Origin: Allomuricauda sp. M10
GTDB lineage: Bacteria; Bacteroidota; Bacteroidia; Flavobacteriales; Flavobacteriaceae
Reading direction: 5' to 3'
DNA length: 64,000 nt
Assembly: GCF_020782875.1 (NCBI RefSeq)
Contig: NZ_JAJGBN010000006.1
Location: 186,001 to 250,000 of the forward strand
A program made the translations under genes and the position numbers. Position 1 is the first letter of the stretch. Every line of letters starts with the position of its first letter. The notes below the pieces were generated by a model. It saw only the letters and a program-made list of their open reading frames with translations. It had not been told where the DNA came from and made no database searches. Positions 6,171 through 15,374 of this stretch are shown here, piece by piece.

Positions 6171-8633
6171 TCATCGGGTAAGCTTTGCGGTCATCCGTTT
6201 GATGCGATCCGCCAATTTTTCGTTGGACAGTTTTTCCCGTAACCGATCGGTGATAATGGGAAAGGAAAAAGGAGTAGGGTTTTTACATTGTTTCCAAACA
6301 ATTTCCTGTTGGGCAATGCGTTCCAGGGCCAATCGTAAACGGCCTTCCTCCAATTGGTGTTCAAAGGTTTCGGTATAGGCTTGTTGGTATAAAAGATTGT
6401 CGTCTTCAAAATCCTTGAACACATCGAACAACAATTCGGAACTGCTTTGCAGATGTTTCATTTTTACCCCTTTCTCTGGATAGCCCGTGAATACCATCCC
6501 ACTGATAACTGCAATATCTCGGAATTTTCGTCTTGCCATTTCGTTGGAGTTCAGACTTTTTTGAAGGTCGGACAACATATAATCTGTGGCAAACAGGTTG
6601 TTGTCCAAAATGGCCTGAATGTCGATTTTTTTATCCGAAAGCAACTCAAACCCATAATCGTTAAAGGCAAGGGAACAGGTAATCGGGGTCAATAAACTTA
6701 TCCGGTATGCCAGTAGACTGCTCATGCCCTCGTGAATGGCGCGGCCCTCGAACGGATAAAAGATATGATGATATCCATCTGAGGTTTTAAACGTTTCAAT
6801 CAAAAATTGGTGAGGTTGGGGCACCATACTTTCCTCCCTTTGCTTGGCAAACATGGGAGCAAGGGATTGGATTTCTGGGGATTGTTCATTTTGGGGCAAT
6901 TCGGCAGTGTACAGTTCTTGGCGCAGCAGTTCCGACATTTTTGCCGAGAAGCTCAATCGGCCACCCATCCAACTCGGTACCTTGTTGGTCCGCTTTGTGG
7001 AGTTGACCACATGTGCCGACATGCCCTTGATTCGGATGAATTCCAAATTTCTGCCTGCAAACGTGAAAACATCCCCAGGACTCAATTTGGAGATGAAATA
7101 TTCCTCAATGGAGCCGATGTATCCTCCCTTTTGATATCGCACATGGATGGTGGCGTCACCCACAATAGTCCCAATCTGGAAACGGTGTCTCATGGCAACC
7201 GCCCTACTGTGCACGATGAATTTGCCGTCCTCTTCAACCTCCACTTTTTTGTATTCGTCATAACTCTTCAAGCTTTGACTGCCCATCACCAAGAAATTAA
7301 GCAGCCATTGCCATTGCTCTTCGGAAAGCGCTTGAAAACAAAAGGTCTGTTTTACTTCCCGATAAATTTCATCCGGATAAAACCCATCCGAAACCGCCAA
7401 GGTAGTCAGGTATTGGATAAGCACATCAAAACTATTGAGGTAGGGAATACGATCTTCCACGGCATTGTGGAGCACCGCCTTTTGCATGGCCGAAGCTTCT
7501 ATGAGTTCCATGGCATGGGTGGGCAAAAAATAGATAACACTTTCCTTGCCGGGTCGGTGACCGCTTCTTCCTGCGCGCTGTAGAAATCGGGCTACTCCTT
7601 TAGGACCGCCGATCTGCACCACGGTTTCCACCGGGGCAAAATCCACACCAAGATCTAGACTGGAGGTACAGACTACTGCCCTCAAACTTTCATTACGGAT
7701 AGCCTGTTCTACCCAAAGCCGCGTTTCTTTGTTGATGCTGCCGTGGTGCATGGCCAGTTCCCCGGCATATTCAGGGTGTTGCTCCAGTATTTTTTGAAAC
7801 CAGATTTCACATTGACTCCGGGTGTTGGTAAAAAGCAGTGTCGTTTTACTGTTATTGATGATCGGGATAACGTCTTCCAAAAGATGCAATCCCAAATGAC
7901 CTCGCCACGGAAAAGTTTCCATTTCCTCTGGGATGATACTCTTAACGGTGATTTTCTTGTTGATTTCCGCCTTGATCAAAACCGAGTTTTCCAGTTCTTT
8001 GGATGTAGGCCCCAACAGCACTTCCCGTGCCTGTTCCAAATTACCGATAGTGGCAGAAATACCCCAAATGCGAAGGTCCTTGCAAATGGATTTCAATCGG
8101 GAAAGGCCCAATTCCATTTGAACGCCTCTTTTGGTGCCCAAAAGTTCATGCCATTCGTCGACTACAATGGCGGTACAATCCTTAAAAAGTTTTGCATACC
8201 CTTTGGAGGATAATAGTAGATGAAGACTTTCAGGGGTTGTAATTAACAGGTCAGGCATGGCCGTCCTTTGTTTGGACCTTTCCTTGGTCGAGGTGTCCCC
8301 AGTTCGAATCCCAACGGTCATTTGGGTGCCCAGATCTTGGGTAATGCGTTCAGCAGATTGTTTGATTTCTTGGGAAAGTGCCCGTAACGGAGTGATCCAA
8401 ACCGCTTTCAATCCTTTTTTGTGCTTGGTTTTATAATCAGGATGATTTTGGATGTAGTTCAACACGATCGGAAACCAAAGGGCATAGGTCTTGCCGCTTC
8501 CGGTAGGGGCATTCAATAAGCCGTGCTTGCCTTCCAGAAAAGCAGTCCAGGTCTGTTTTTGGAAGGGGAAAGGCTCCCATTTTTGGTCATGGAACCAGTT
8601 TTCGGCAATATGGAAGAGTTCGTTTTGGCGCAG
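6171..8633 (-). CDS. Ligase-associated DEXH-box DNA helicase (Lhr-like), start codon uncertain
   Basis: A superfamily 2 helicase with Lhr-type C-terminal domains. Visible motifs are APTGSGKT (Walker A), TTPESLHLLLSS, VDEWHELLG (DEXH), SATIGN (motif III), CTSSLDLGVDF and QRAGRSGHRPG (motif VI). The family unwinds DNA or RNA-DNA hybrids and accompanies PdeM in a ligase-linked repair cluster. Homologous sequence clearly continues upstream of the Walker A motif: NELFHIAENWFHDQKWEPF resembles the expected N-terminus with its Q-motif region. Yet between the in-frame TAA (8658-8660) and the Walker A there is no ATG, GTG or TTG except a TTG at 8516 that would cut off the Q motif. I place the start at CTG 8633 by alignment with the expected N-terminus. 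Non-standard initiation or start-codon loss is possible. Confidence 0.8.
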   Translation of the reverse strand: MRQNELFHIAENWFHDQKWEPFPFQKQTWTAFLEGKHGLLNAPTGSGKTYALWFPIVLNYIQNHPDYKTKHKKGLKAVWITPLRALSQEIKQSAERITQDLGTQMTVGIRTGDTSTKERSKQRTAMPDLLITTPESLHLLLSSKGYAKLFKDCTAIVVDEWHELLGTKRGVQMELGLSRLKSICKDLRIWGISATIGNLEQAREVLLGPTSKELENSVLIKAEINKKITVKSIIPEEMETFPWRGHLGLHLLEDVIPIINNSKTTLLFTNTRSQCEIWFQKILEQHPEYAGELAMHHGSINKETRLWVEQAIRNESLRAVVCTSSLDLGVDFAPVETVVQIGGPKGVARFLQRAGRSGHRPGKESVIYFLPTHAMELIEASAMQKAVLHNAVEDRIPYLNSFDVLIQYLTTLAVSDGFYPDEIYREVKQTFCFQALSEEQWQWLLNFLVMGSQSLKSYDEYKKVEVEEDGKFIVHSRAVAMRHRFQIGTIVGDATIHVRYQKGGYIGSIEEYFISKLSPGDVFTFAGRNLEFIRIKGMSAHVVNSTKRTNKVPSWMGGRLSFSAKMSELLRQELYTAELPQNEQSPEIQSLAPMFAKQREESMVPQPHQFLIETFKTSDGYHHIFYPFEGRAIHEGMSSLLAYRISLLTPITCSLAFNDYGFELLSDKKIDIQAILDNNLFATDYMLSDLQKSLNSNEMARRKFRDIAVISGMVFTGYPEKGVKMKHLQSSSELLFDVFKDFEDDNLLYQQAYTETFEHQLEEGRLRLALERIAQQEIVWKQCKNPTPFSFPIITDRLREKLSNEKLADRIKRMTAKLTR

Positions 8634-8705
8634 TTTCGGTAGTACTTTGGATTGAAATTACGAATTTCTTTCAAGGGTTTGTACCCACCTTTTTGCGATA
8701 AGATT

Positions 8706-8713
8706 TATATTTG
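8706..8713 (+). promoter_or_regulatory. -7 box (TATATTTG) of the TerB-like gene
   Basis: TATATTTG fully matches TAnnTTTG and ends 18 bp before the ATG at 8732. A TTTG 24 bp further upstream (8678-8681) is one base outside the normal -33 spacing. The box overlaps the longer candidate start of the gene and so favours the ATG at 8732. Confidence 0.5.
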
Positions 8714-8731
8714 TGCCACAAAATTTCTGAT

Positions 8732-9160
8732 ATGCCAATTTTAGATCTTTACGAGCACGGAGACCACAGGAAAAACCTGGCCCATTTTGCCACTTTGGCA
8801 AGTTTGGCTGCCATTGATGGAGAGATCAACCCCAAAGAAAAAGCGATTCTTGAAAAATTTGCCTTCAAACTCAACATTACTGAGGCTGAGATTAAGGAGG
8901 TAATGAAGAAGGAGAATAAATACCCCATTGAGACACCGCACAGTGGCGAAAAGAGATATAAAAGGCTGTTCGAGTTCTTTCAGATCATTTTTTCTGACCA
9001 CGATATTGAGGAGGGTGAGCGCAAAATGGTTGAAAGGTATGCCATTGGTTTGGGCTTTTCTCCTAAAAAAGCGACTGAGATCATCGATAAATCCATCAAA
9101 ATCTTCACAGGAAGAATTCCATTTGAGGATTATTACGAATTGGTAAAAAGAGAGGTTTAA
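8732..9160 (+). CDS. TerB-like (DnaJ_N / tellurite resistance B fold) protein
   Basis: A 142-residue all-helical protein. The start [20 protein letters not shown] is chosen because the upstream codons overlap a promoter box. The body has the TerB signature of paired acidic helices: [18 protein letters not shown] near residues 25-42, and [19 protein letters not shown] later. These Asp/Glu-rich turns bind divalent metal in TerB folds. TerB-like proteins are cytoplasmic or membrane-associated and linked to stress responses, but the biochemical role is unclear. Its TAA stop overlaps that of fbp on the opposite strand (shared TTAA). Confidence 0.78.
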   Translation: MPILDLYEHGDHRKNLAHFATLASLAAIDGEINPKEKAILEKFAFKLNITEAEIKEVMKKENKYPIETPHSGEKRYKRLFEFFQIIFSDHDIEEGERKMVERYAIGLGFSPKKATEIIDKSIKIFTGRIPFEDYYELVKREV

Positions 9161-10170
9161 GATTTGGCCTTGGCCATAAACTCTTCCGCCTTTTCCACCA
9201 TTTTTTTACTTCCGCAGAAAAACGGCACGCGTTCGTGTAGCTCCGTAGGCTGAATGTCCATAATGGGATGGAACCCGTTGCTGGCTTTTCCGTTGGCCTG
9301 TTCGGCCAAGAAAGCCATGGGATTGCACTCATAAAGCAAGCGCAATTTACCATTGGTGGCCTTGCTGCTTTTGGGATACATGTAAATGCCCCCCTTGATC
9401 ATATTCCGGTGGAAATCCGATACCAAGGAACCAATGTAACGGGAAGTATAAGGGCGATCACCTTCTTCCATCTGGCAGTATTTGATGTAATCCTTCACGC
9501 CCTGCGGAAAATGGATGTAATTGCCCTCGTTCACGGAATAGATTTTTCCCGATTCTGGGAACTGCATGTTGGGGTGAGATAGGTAAAAAGTGCCCAAAGC
9601 GGGGTTCAATGTAAAACCGTTTACGCCATCCCCAGTGGTATAGACCAACATGGTAGAAGTGCCATAAATGATGTATCCCGCAGCAATCTGGTTTCGTCCA
9701 GGTTGAAGAAAATCCTGAAGGGTGACGGGTGTGCCCACTGGTGTGATCCTTCGGTAAATGGAAAATATGGTTCCCACGGAAACATTGACATCGATGTTAG
9801 AAGAACCATCCAAAGGATCGATCAAAACAATGTATTTGTTTTGGTGTTGTTTGTCAAAACTGTTGATGCTGATAAAATCATCTTCCTCCTCAGAAGCAAT
9901 GCCGCAAACAATTTCCCTGTTTTTTAGGGTTTGAATGAATTTTTCATTGGCCAGCACATCCAATTTTTGTTGGTTTTCCCCTTGAACATTGGTCTCCCCG
10001 GCAGAACCGATGATATCCACCAACCCGGCTTTGTTCACTTCGTGGTTCACTACTTTGGCCGCCAAACGGATGCCATTTAGCAGTCGCGAAAGTTCCCCGG
10101 AAGTATATTGAAATGAGTTTTGGTTGGCAATGATGAATTCACCTAGGGTGCGGTGCTGATTGTCAAACAT
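9157..10170 (-). CDS. fbp: Fructose-1,6-bisphosphatase, class I
   Basis: A 337-residue enzyme of gluconeogenesis that converts fructose 1,6-bisphosphate to fructose 6-phosphate in the cytoplasm. Class I motifs are all present: [21 protein letters not shown] (metal-binding Glu pair), [20 protein letters not shown] (the FBPase/inositol phosphatase signature with metal-binding DPLDGS), [20 protein letters not shown] (substrate phosphate contacts), and [19 protein letters not shown], which holds the catalytic-site Glu. The length is normal. It is monocistronic, with the TerB-like gene converging on its 3' end. Confidence 0.96.
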   Translation of the reverse strand: MFDNQHRTLGEFIIANQNSFQYTSGELSRLLNGIRLAAKVVNHEVNKAGLVDIIGSAGETNVQGENQQKLDVLANEKFIQTLKNREIVCGIASEEEDDFISINSFDKQHQNKYIVLIDPLDGSSNIDVNVSVGTIFSIYRRITPVGTPVTLQDFLQPGRNQIAAGYIIYGTSTMLVYTTGDGVNGFTLNPALGTFYLSHPNMQFPESGKIYSVNEGNYIHFPQGVKDYIKYCQMEEGDRPYTSRYIGSLVSDFHRNMIKGGIYMYPKSSKATNGKLRLLYECNPMAFLAEQANGKASNGFHPIMDIQPTELHERVPFFCGSKKMVEKAEEFMAKAKS

Positions 10171-10253
10171 GGAAAGCTGTTTTATTTAAAGACAAATATC
10201 GTGCATTTTGTGAAACTACAACGTTTTCGCTAGAGATAAGTTTTAGAATTTTA

Positions 10254-10261
10254 TAACTTTG
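10254..10261 (+). promoter_or_regulatory. -7 box (TAACTTTG) before the GNAT-lysC pair
   Basis: TAACTTTG is a full TAnnTTTG match, 19 bp before the ATG at 10281. No -33 TTG lies at the usual distance. Confidence 0.45.
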
Positions 10262-10280
10262 AGTTTTATTTGTAACAAAT

Positions 10281-10763
10281 ATGGAATTTACAATCAGGGA
10301 TGCTCGACCCGATGACATGGAGCACGTTTTAGCTTTGATCCAACAGTTGGCAGATTTTGAAAAGGAACCCCACGCCGTTGAGGTTACCAAACAAGATTTG
10401 CTGAAGCACGGGTTCGGGGAGAAACCGATGTTCCATTGTTTTGTGGCCGAAACCCAAGAAGGTATTTCGGGGATTGCATTGGTGTATCCGAGATATTCAA
10501 CATGGAAGGGACCGGCCATTCATTTGGAAGACTTGATCGTATCCGAAAGCATGCGGGGAAGTGGTCTAGGAACGGCCTTGTTGGATGAGGTGGTCCGTTA
10601 TGGCCATTCACTTGGTGTAAAGAGAATCTGTTGGGAAGTTTTGGATTGGAACGAGCCCGCGATTGAATTCTATAAGAAAAAAGGAGCCAATGTACTCCGC
10701 GATTGGGATGTGGTACACTTGGACGAAAAAGGAATCAAAAATTATATGGAAAGCCTAAACTGA
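10281..10763 (+). CDS. GNAT family N-acetyltransferase (SSAT-like)
   Basis: A 160-residue single GNAT domain. The start MEFTIRDARPDDMEHVL is the usual first strand and helix. HLEDLIVSESMRGSGLGTALL contains the acetyl-CoA pyrophosphate loop (RGxGxG/A), and ICWEVLDWNEPAIEFYKKKGA is the typical last motif. This arrangement, including the WEVLDWN run, resembles diamine (spermidine/spermine) N-acetyltransferases, so a polyamine or amino-compound substrate is plausible but unproven. It lies 28 bp before lysC on the same strand and may be cotranscribed with it. Confidence 0.85.
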   Translation: MEFTIRDARPDDMEHVLALIQQLADFEKEPHAVEVTKQDLLKHGFGEKPMFHCFVAETQEGISGIALVYPRYSTWKGPAIHLEDLIVSESMRGSGLGTALLDEVVRYGHSLGVKRICWEVLDWNEPAIEFYKKKGANVLRDWDVVHLDEKGIKNYMESLN

Positions 10764-10791
10764 GCTTTTCAACATACAAGTACAAAATAAC

Positions 10792-12042
10792 ATGAGAGTA
10801 TTTAAGTTTGGTGGGGCTTCGGTAAAAGATCCCGATGCAGTTAAGAATGTGGTCAGTGTCCTTAAAGAAGTAGGATACTCAGATACCTTGGTCGTTATTT
10901 CGGCCATGGGCAAGACTACAAATGCCATGGAGAAGGTTGTGGAATCTTATTTTTATGACAAAGCTGCTTTGAATGCATCCATTCAGGAGGTTATTGACTA
11001 CCATGACAGCATTTTATCCGGATTATTCGCTAGTCCAAGCCATCCTATTTATGACAAGATCAAATTGCTTTTTGATGAAGTGAAGGGTTTTTTAGCCTGG
11101 AACAAATCCCCAAAATATGGTTTCGTGTACGATCAAGTCGTCAGTTATGGTGAATTGCTTTCCACCACCATTTTGAGTGCTTATTTTAACGAAGTTGGAC
11201 TTACCAACACCTGGTTGGATGTACGCACCATGATCAAGACGGATAATACATATCGCGATGCCCAAATCAATTGGGAAAGAACCCAACTAGAGGTTACAGC
11301 ACGGGTAGATATGTCCAAACTGAACATCACCCAAGGGTTTTTGGGAAGTGATGACAATAACTTCACCACCACTTTGGGCAGGGAAGGTTCGGATTATACC
11401 GCCGCTATTTTGGCCTATTGCCTAAATGCCGAGTCCGTTACCATTTGGAAAGATGTGCCTGGGGTATTGAACGCCGATCCACGCAATTTTGAAGAAGCCC
11501 AACTTTTGGAGCAGATATCCTATCGCGAAGCCATTGAGTTGGCCTTTTATGGTGCTTCCGTAATCCACCCCAAAACCTTGCAACCGTTGCAGCGTAAGGA
11601 AATACCCTTGCATGTAAAATCCTTTGTAAACCCTAAGGATATGGGAACCACTGTGGGCAAAGGAATAGGGATCGTGCCCAAAGTGCCCTGTTTCATTGTT
11701 AAAAAGAATCAGGTGTTGCTAAAGCTTTCTTCTTTGGATTTTTCATTCATAGTGGAGGACAACATCAGCGAAATCTTCAAACTGTTCCATGACCATAGGT
11801 TGAAAGTGGACCTGATTCAGAATTCCGCCATTAGTTTTTCCGTTTGTTTGGACAACAAGTTCAAAGGACTACAACCGCTTCTTGAAGAACTGAAAAAGAA
11901 ATTCAAGGTAGTCTGCCATGAAGATGTTTCCCTTTACACCATCCGCCATTTTGATGAACAGGCGGTAAAATCCCTTCAAAATGGGAAGTCGGTATTGGTA
12001 GAGCAACGTGGCAAGGAAACGGTACAATTGGTTGTGCAGTAA
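10792..12042 (+). CDS. lysC: Aspartate kinase (monofunctional)
   Basis: A 416-residue enzyme that phosphorylates aspartate, the first step toward lysine, threonine, methionine and diaminopimelate for cell wall. MRVFKFGGASVKDP holds the KFGGxSV nucleotide-binding motif. TLGREGSDYTAAILA and VTIWKDVPGVLNADPR are the conserved kinase-family segments, where the Asp residues contact ATP and aspartate. The last 130 or so residues form a degenerate ACT-type regulatory region (VLLKLSSLDFSFIVEDNISEI). No homoserine dehydrogenase domain is attached. The length fits the short flavobacterial form. Confidence 0.93.
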   Translation: MRVFKFGGASVKDPDAVKNVVSVLKEVGYSDTLVVISAMGKTTNAMEKVVESYFYDKAALNASIQEVIDYHDSILSGLFASPSHPIYDKIKLLFDEVKGFLAWNKSPKYGFVYDQVVSYGELLSTTILSAYFNEVGLTNTWLDVRTMIKTDNTYRDAQINWERTQLEVTARVDMSKLNITQGFLGSDDNNFTTTLGREGSDYTAAILAYCLNAESVTIWKDVPGVLNADPRNFEEAQLLEQISYREAIELAFYGASVIHPKTLQPLQRKEIPLHVKSFVNPKDMGTTVGKGIGIVPKVPCFIVKKNQVLLKLSSLDFSFIVEDNISEIFKLFHDHRLKVDLIQNSAISFSVCLDNKFKGLQPLLEELKKKFKVVCHEDVSLYTIRHFDEQAVKSLQNGKSVLVEQRGKETVQLVVQ

Positions 12043-12121
12043 GGTCTTGATCTCTTTTTTTGGCCAGCAGGGTCAGTAATTGTATTTTTCTATCTTTACG
12101 GCTAGCTAAAGAAGAAACTAC

Positions 12122-13945
12122 ATGGGCTTGGTTACTGCGAAAGAGGTTGCAAAAGTGATAAATCTGGATAAGTATGGATTTTTGGGCACTTTTGTTGGCT
12201 GGCTTTTGATGGTAGCCACTAGGATTACCACCATAAATAGGTTTTACAATAAAAACAAGCAACTTCCTGGCCCCGAATTTTTGGATGCCATCCTGGATCA
12301 TTACGAAATCGACTTTGAGATCCCCGAAGAGGATATCAAACGGTTGCCAAAGACCGGACCTTATATTACCATCAGCAACCATCCACTAGGGGGAATTGAT
12401 GGCGTCTTATTGTTGAAACTTTTATCGAACGAGCGTCCGGATTATAAAATTATCGCCAATTTTTTGCTGCATAGGATCGAACCCCTGAAGCCCTTTATTA
12501 TGCCGGTGAATCCTTTTGAAAGCCATAAGGACGCCAAAAGCAGCATTGCAGGTTTTAAGAATGCATTAAAGCATTTGCAGGATGGGCATCCCCTTGGCAT
12601 ATTCCCTGCCGGTGAGGTTTCTACTTACCGCGATGGGAAATTGGTAGTGGACAGACCTTGGGAAGAAGCGGCCATCAAATTGATTCGCAAAGCGGAAGTG
12701 CCTGTTGTTCCCATATATTTTCATGCCCGTAACAGTCGACTTTTCTACACCTTGTCCAAAATGAACGATGTCTTCCGAACGGCCAAATTGCCTTCGGAAC
12801 TGACTTCACAGAGCATGAGGCCAATCAAGGTCAGGATCGGTCAACCCATATCGGTGGCTGCCCAACAAGAGGAAGAGACCCTGGAATCCTTCACGGAGTT
12901 GCTACGCAAAAAAACCTATCTCTTGGCCAATGTTTTTGAAAAGGAACGCTTGATCGACAAGGTGCCGACCTCATTAAAAATTCCAAAACCCCCCAAAAAA
13001 ATAGCTACCCAGATCAGCACCAAAGTGTTGGAGGAGGAAATTGCCCGTTTGCGCGAAAAGGATTGTCGGGTTTCGCAAAGTAAAAACTACGAGGTATTTC
13101 TGGCCAAACAGAAAGACATGCCTTTTTGTTTGAACGAAATCGGAAGACAACGTGAGATTACTTTTAGGGAAGTGGGCGAGGGGACCAATAATGCCATTGA
13201 TTTGGATAAGTTCGATTCCTATTATCACCACCTTTTTCTTTGGGATGATGATGAAAAGAAAATCGTGGGAGCCTACCGAATGGGATTGGGATCCGAGATT
13301 TACAAAAAGTATGGCATTGATGGATTTTATCTTCAAGATTTGTTCCGATTTGAGCCAGAATTGTATGGTATGATGGAAAAATCCATCGAAATGGGCCGCG
13401 CCTACATCGTAAAGGAATATCAACAAAAACCAATGCCCTTGTTCCTCCTTTGGAAGGGAATCGTGCATACTACCTTAAGGCATCCGGAGCATAAATATTT
13501 GATTGGCGGGGTGAGTATCAGTAACCAGTTCTCGAATTTCTCCAAAAGCTTGATGATCGAGTTCATGAAATCCAATTACTGGGATCCCTATGTGGCCCAA
13601 TACATTCGCCCTAAAAAAGAATTCAAGGTTAAGCTGAACGATGCCGACAAGGAATTCATCTTTGATGAGACCCAAGCCGATCTTAACAAATTCGACAAAT
13701 TGATCAGCGAAGTGGAACCCGGAAGTCTGCGCTTGCCTGTTTTGATCAAAAAGTACATCAAACAGAACGCCAAGGTGGTCGCCTTCAACGTAGATCCCTT
13801 GTTCAATAATTCGGTGGATGGACTCATGTACATCCGTATTGCCGACTTGCCAGAGAGCACCGTAAAACCCGTAATGGAGGAATTTCAGGCCGAATTAGAG
13901 CGAAAAATGGCAGAAGGGAACTCCAATCCCGAGGATTTGGCTTAA
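12122..13945 (+). CDS. Bifunctional acyltransferase: PlsC-type domain fused to OlsB/hemolysin-like GNAT domain
   Basis: A 607-residue two-domain protein. Residues about 60-280 form a PlsC-type lysophospholipid acyltransferase with the HX4D-like block ISNHPLGGIDG and the acyl-acceptor block FPAGEVSTYRDG. Residues about 320-540 form an OlsB-type (hemolysin-like) N-acyltransferase: FCLNEIGRQREITFREVGEGT, YYHHLFLWDDDEKKIVGAYRMG and MGRAYIVKEYQ. In ornithine-lipid synthesis OlsB N-acylates ornithine and OlsA adds the second chain; fused OlsF proteins do both, though domain order and details vary. By this logic the gene could make an ornithine or other amino-acid lipid in the inner membrane. The exact amino acid is unknown. 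Its stop overlaps arsC on the other strand (shared TTAA). Confidence 0.85.
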   Translation: MGLVTAKEVAKVINLDKYGFLGTFVGWLLMVATRITTINRFYNKNKQLPGPEFLDAILDHYEIDFEIPEEDIKRLPKTGPYITISNHPLGGIDGVLLLKLLSNERPDYKIIANFLLHRIEPLKPFIMPVNPFESHKDAKSSIAGFKNALKHLQDGHPLGIFPAGEVSTYRDGKLVVDRPWEEAAIKLIRKAEVPVVPIYFHARNSRLFYTLSKMNDVFRTAKLPSELTSQSMRPIKVRIGQPISVAAQQEEETLESFTELLRKKTYLLANVFEKERLIDKVPTSLKIPKPPKKIATQISTKVLEEEIARLREKDCRVSQSKNYEVFLAKQKDMPFCLNEIGRQREITFREVGEGTNNAIDLDKFDSYYHHLFLWDDDEKKIVGAYRMGLGSEIYKKYGIDGFYLQDLFRFEPELYGMMEKSIEMGRAYIVKEYQQKPMPLFLLWKGIVHTTLRHPEHKYLIGGVSISNQFSNFSKSLMIEFMKSNYWDPYVAQYIRPKKEFKVKLNDADKEFIFDETQADLNKFDKLISEVEPGSLRLPVLIKKYIKQNAKVVAFNVDPLFNNSVDGLMYIRIADLPESTVKPVMEEFQAELERKMAEGNSNPEDLA

Positions 13946-14364
13946 TCCATCAATTCTTCCCGAACAAAGTCATGGCAAAAAGCCTTGATTTCATCCCGGG
14001 TTGCCCTAAACGCCTCTTGGATTTCCTTTTCCGTACCCTTTACTTTGGATGGATCCATAAAATTTTGATGCATTCTTTTTGCATTTTTTGATGGGATGTA
14101 GGGACAGTGTTCCTTGGCATGGTCGCATACCGTGATAATGTAATCCCATTCAATTCCTTGGTATTCATCCACATGGTTGGAGGTATGGTGCGAAATGTCC
14201 ACATTGTCCTCCTTCATGAATTCAACAGCTTTTGGGTTTAAACCGTGCGTTTCAATACCAGCACTATAAATATGGGCCAATTTCTTTTGAAAATGGGCCA
14301 GATAACCGTGTGCCATTTGGCTACGGCAGGAATTTCCGGTACAAAGTACCAATACGTTTTTCAT
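13942..14364 (-). CDS. arsC: Arsenate reductase, low-molecular-weight phosphatase type
   Basis: A 140-residue cytoplasmic enzyme. The N-terminal MKNVLVLCTGNSCRSQMAHG contains the CX5R phosphate/arsenate-binding loop with its nucleophilic Cys. Two further Cys (CDHAKEHCP) fit the redox relay of thioredoxin-dependent arsenate reductases, and the DP motif (FMDPSK) carries the general-acid Asp. It reduces arsenate to arsenite. It is the last gene of the arsR-led operon, 17 bp after the GNAT gene. A plain protein tyrosine phosphatase is less likely given the extra Cys pair and the operon. Confidence 0.9.
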   Translation of the reverse strand: MKNVLVLCTGNSCRSQMAHGYLAHFQKKLAHIYSAGIETHGLNPKAVEFMKEDNVDISHHTSNHVDEYQGIEWDYIITVCDHAKEHCPYIPSKNAKRMHQNFMDPSKVKGTEKEIQEAFRATRDEIKAFCHDFVREELMD

Positions 14365-14381
14365 AGATTTTGGGTTGATTA

Positions 14382-14873
14382 TCAGTCAATTCCGACCGAG
14401 CTACTTCTCTTCTCGAATAAAAGGTTGTCCTTCCATTCGCCATGTAGTTTGCCCACTCGTTCGCGCTTGCCAATATAGCGAAATCCGACTTTTTCGTGAA
14501 GTTGAACACTGGCATTATTTTCTGGAAAAATACCGGATTGTAAGGTCCAATATCCCTCTTTTTCGCTATCGGAGATTAGCTGTTGTAACAATTGTTTGCC
14601 AACGCCCTTACCTCGACTATTGGCGGCGATGTAAACGCTTACTTCGCCCACACCGCCATACACGCATCTGCTGGAAACAGGGGATAGGGCTGCCCATCCC
14701 AAAATAATACCGTTTTCCTCAGCCACCAATCGGCAATGGTCCGTGTGAGATTTATCCCAATGTTCAAAACTGGGAACCTTGGTCTCAAAAGTGGCAAAAC
14801 CAGTGGCCATGCCTTCGGCATAGATTTGGGAAACTTGTTCCCAATCGGAGGGTTGCATGTTTCTGATCGTCAT
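14382..14873 (-). CDS. GNAT acetyltransferase, phosphinothricin/ArsN-like
   Basis: A 163-residue single GNAT domain, started at ATG 14873 (MTIRNMQPSDWEQVSQIYAE); a start upstream would overlap the preceding gene. The run GMATGFATFETKVPSFEHWD and the acetyl-CoA loop RGKGVGKQLL are typical of phosphinothricin-type acetyltransferases. Related ArsN proteins sit in ars operons and act on organoarsenicals such as arsinothricin. Operon position between DUF6428 and arsC makes an arsenic-linked role reasonable, but a general amino-acid-analogue acetyltransferase cannot be excluded. Confidence 0.82.
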   Translation of the reverse strand: MTIRNMQPSDWEQVSQIYAEGMATGFATFETKVPSFEHWDKSHTDHCRLVAEENGIILGWAALSPVSSRCVYGGVGEVSVYIAANSRGKGVGKQLLQQLISDSEKEGYWTLQSGIFPENNASVQLHEKVGFRYIGKRERVGKLHGEWKDNLLFEKRSSSVGID

Positions 14874-14883
14874 GGCATCAGAA

Positions 14884-15372
14884 TTAACAACATCCTGAAC
14901 CAGGTGCACAACAAGCTTCTTTCTCCGCTTCGGCTTCAACCGGAACCCCACAGGTTTCCTTGGCCTTGCAATCTGTTTTTTCTACAGAAAGTTTAATGGT
15001 CAATTCCGAATCGCTCAGATCGTAATCGTTTACAAATAGCTGGGCAGTATGAAAATGGTCGTTGCTATATTCAAATTTGATCTCAGTGTTCTTGTCCATA
15101 GGTTTGATTTTGTCCACCTTGTTGAGGATTCCAAGGGCTTTGTAAATAGACATGAATTCGGTTTTGTCCTTTTCTTTTGGACTTTCCCAAAGTTGCACAA
15201 TGGTTTCTTTCCAAAAATCGGTTACTGCACCGCAGTCCACAGAATCAATGGTAATGTTCTTCACCTCGGTGATGTGGTAGTTGGCCCCGACCAGTTTATT
15301 GGGGGCATATTCAAAAAGCAAGCTTTTGTTCTGATGTTGTTTTAAAAGGGATAAAAATTCTGATGTTTTCAT
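14884..15372 (-). CDS. DUF6428-type protein of the ars operon, Cys-rich tail
   Basis: A 162-residue protein of unknown function, started at ATG 15372 (MKTSEFLSLLKQHQNKSLLF), only 2 bp after the arsR stop. The domain has alternating strands and helices. It ends in a cysteine-rich tail (ETCGVPVEAEAEKEACCAPGSGCC; seven cysteines counting nearby ones) that could hold arsenite or another thiol-loving metal. Proteins of this type are repeatedly found right behind ArsR in flavobacterial arsenic operons. I infer metalloid handling, but no reaction is known to me. Confidence 0.75.
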   Translation of the reverse strand: MKTSEFLSLLKQHQNKSLLFEYAPNKLVGANYHITEVKNITIDSVDCGAVTDFWKETIVQLWESPKEKDKTEFMSIYKALGILNKVDKIKPMDKNTEIKFEYSNDHFHTAQLFVNDYDLSDSELTIKLSVEKTDCKAKETCGVPVEAEAEKEACCAPGSGCC

Positions 15373-15374
15373 GG

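Noticed and set aside
6807-7583. 258-codon plus-strand ORF inside the helicase gene
   Set aside because: Overlaps conserved helicase sequence on the other strand and shows no recognisable motif.
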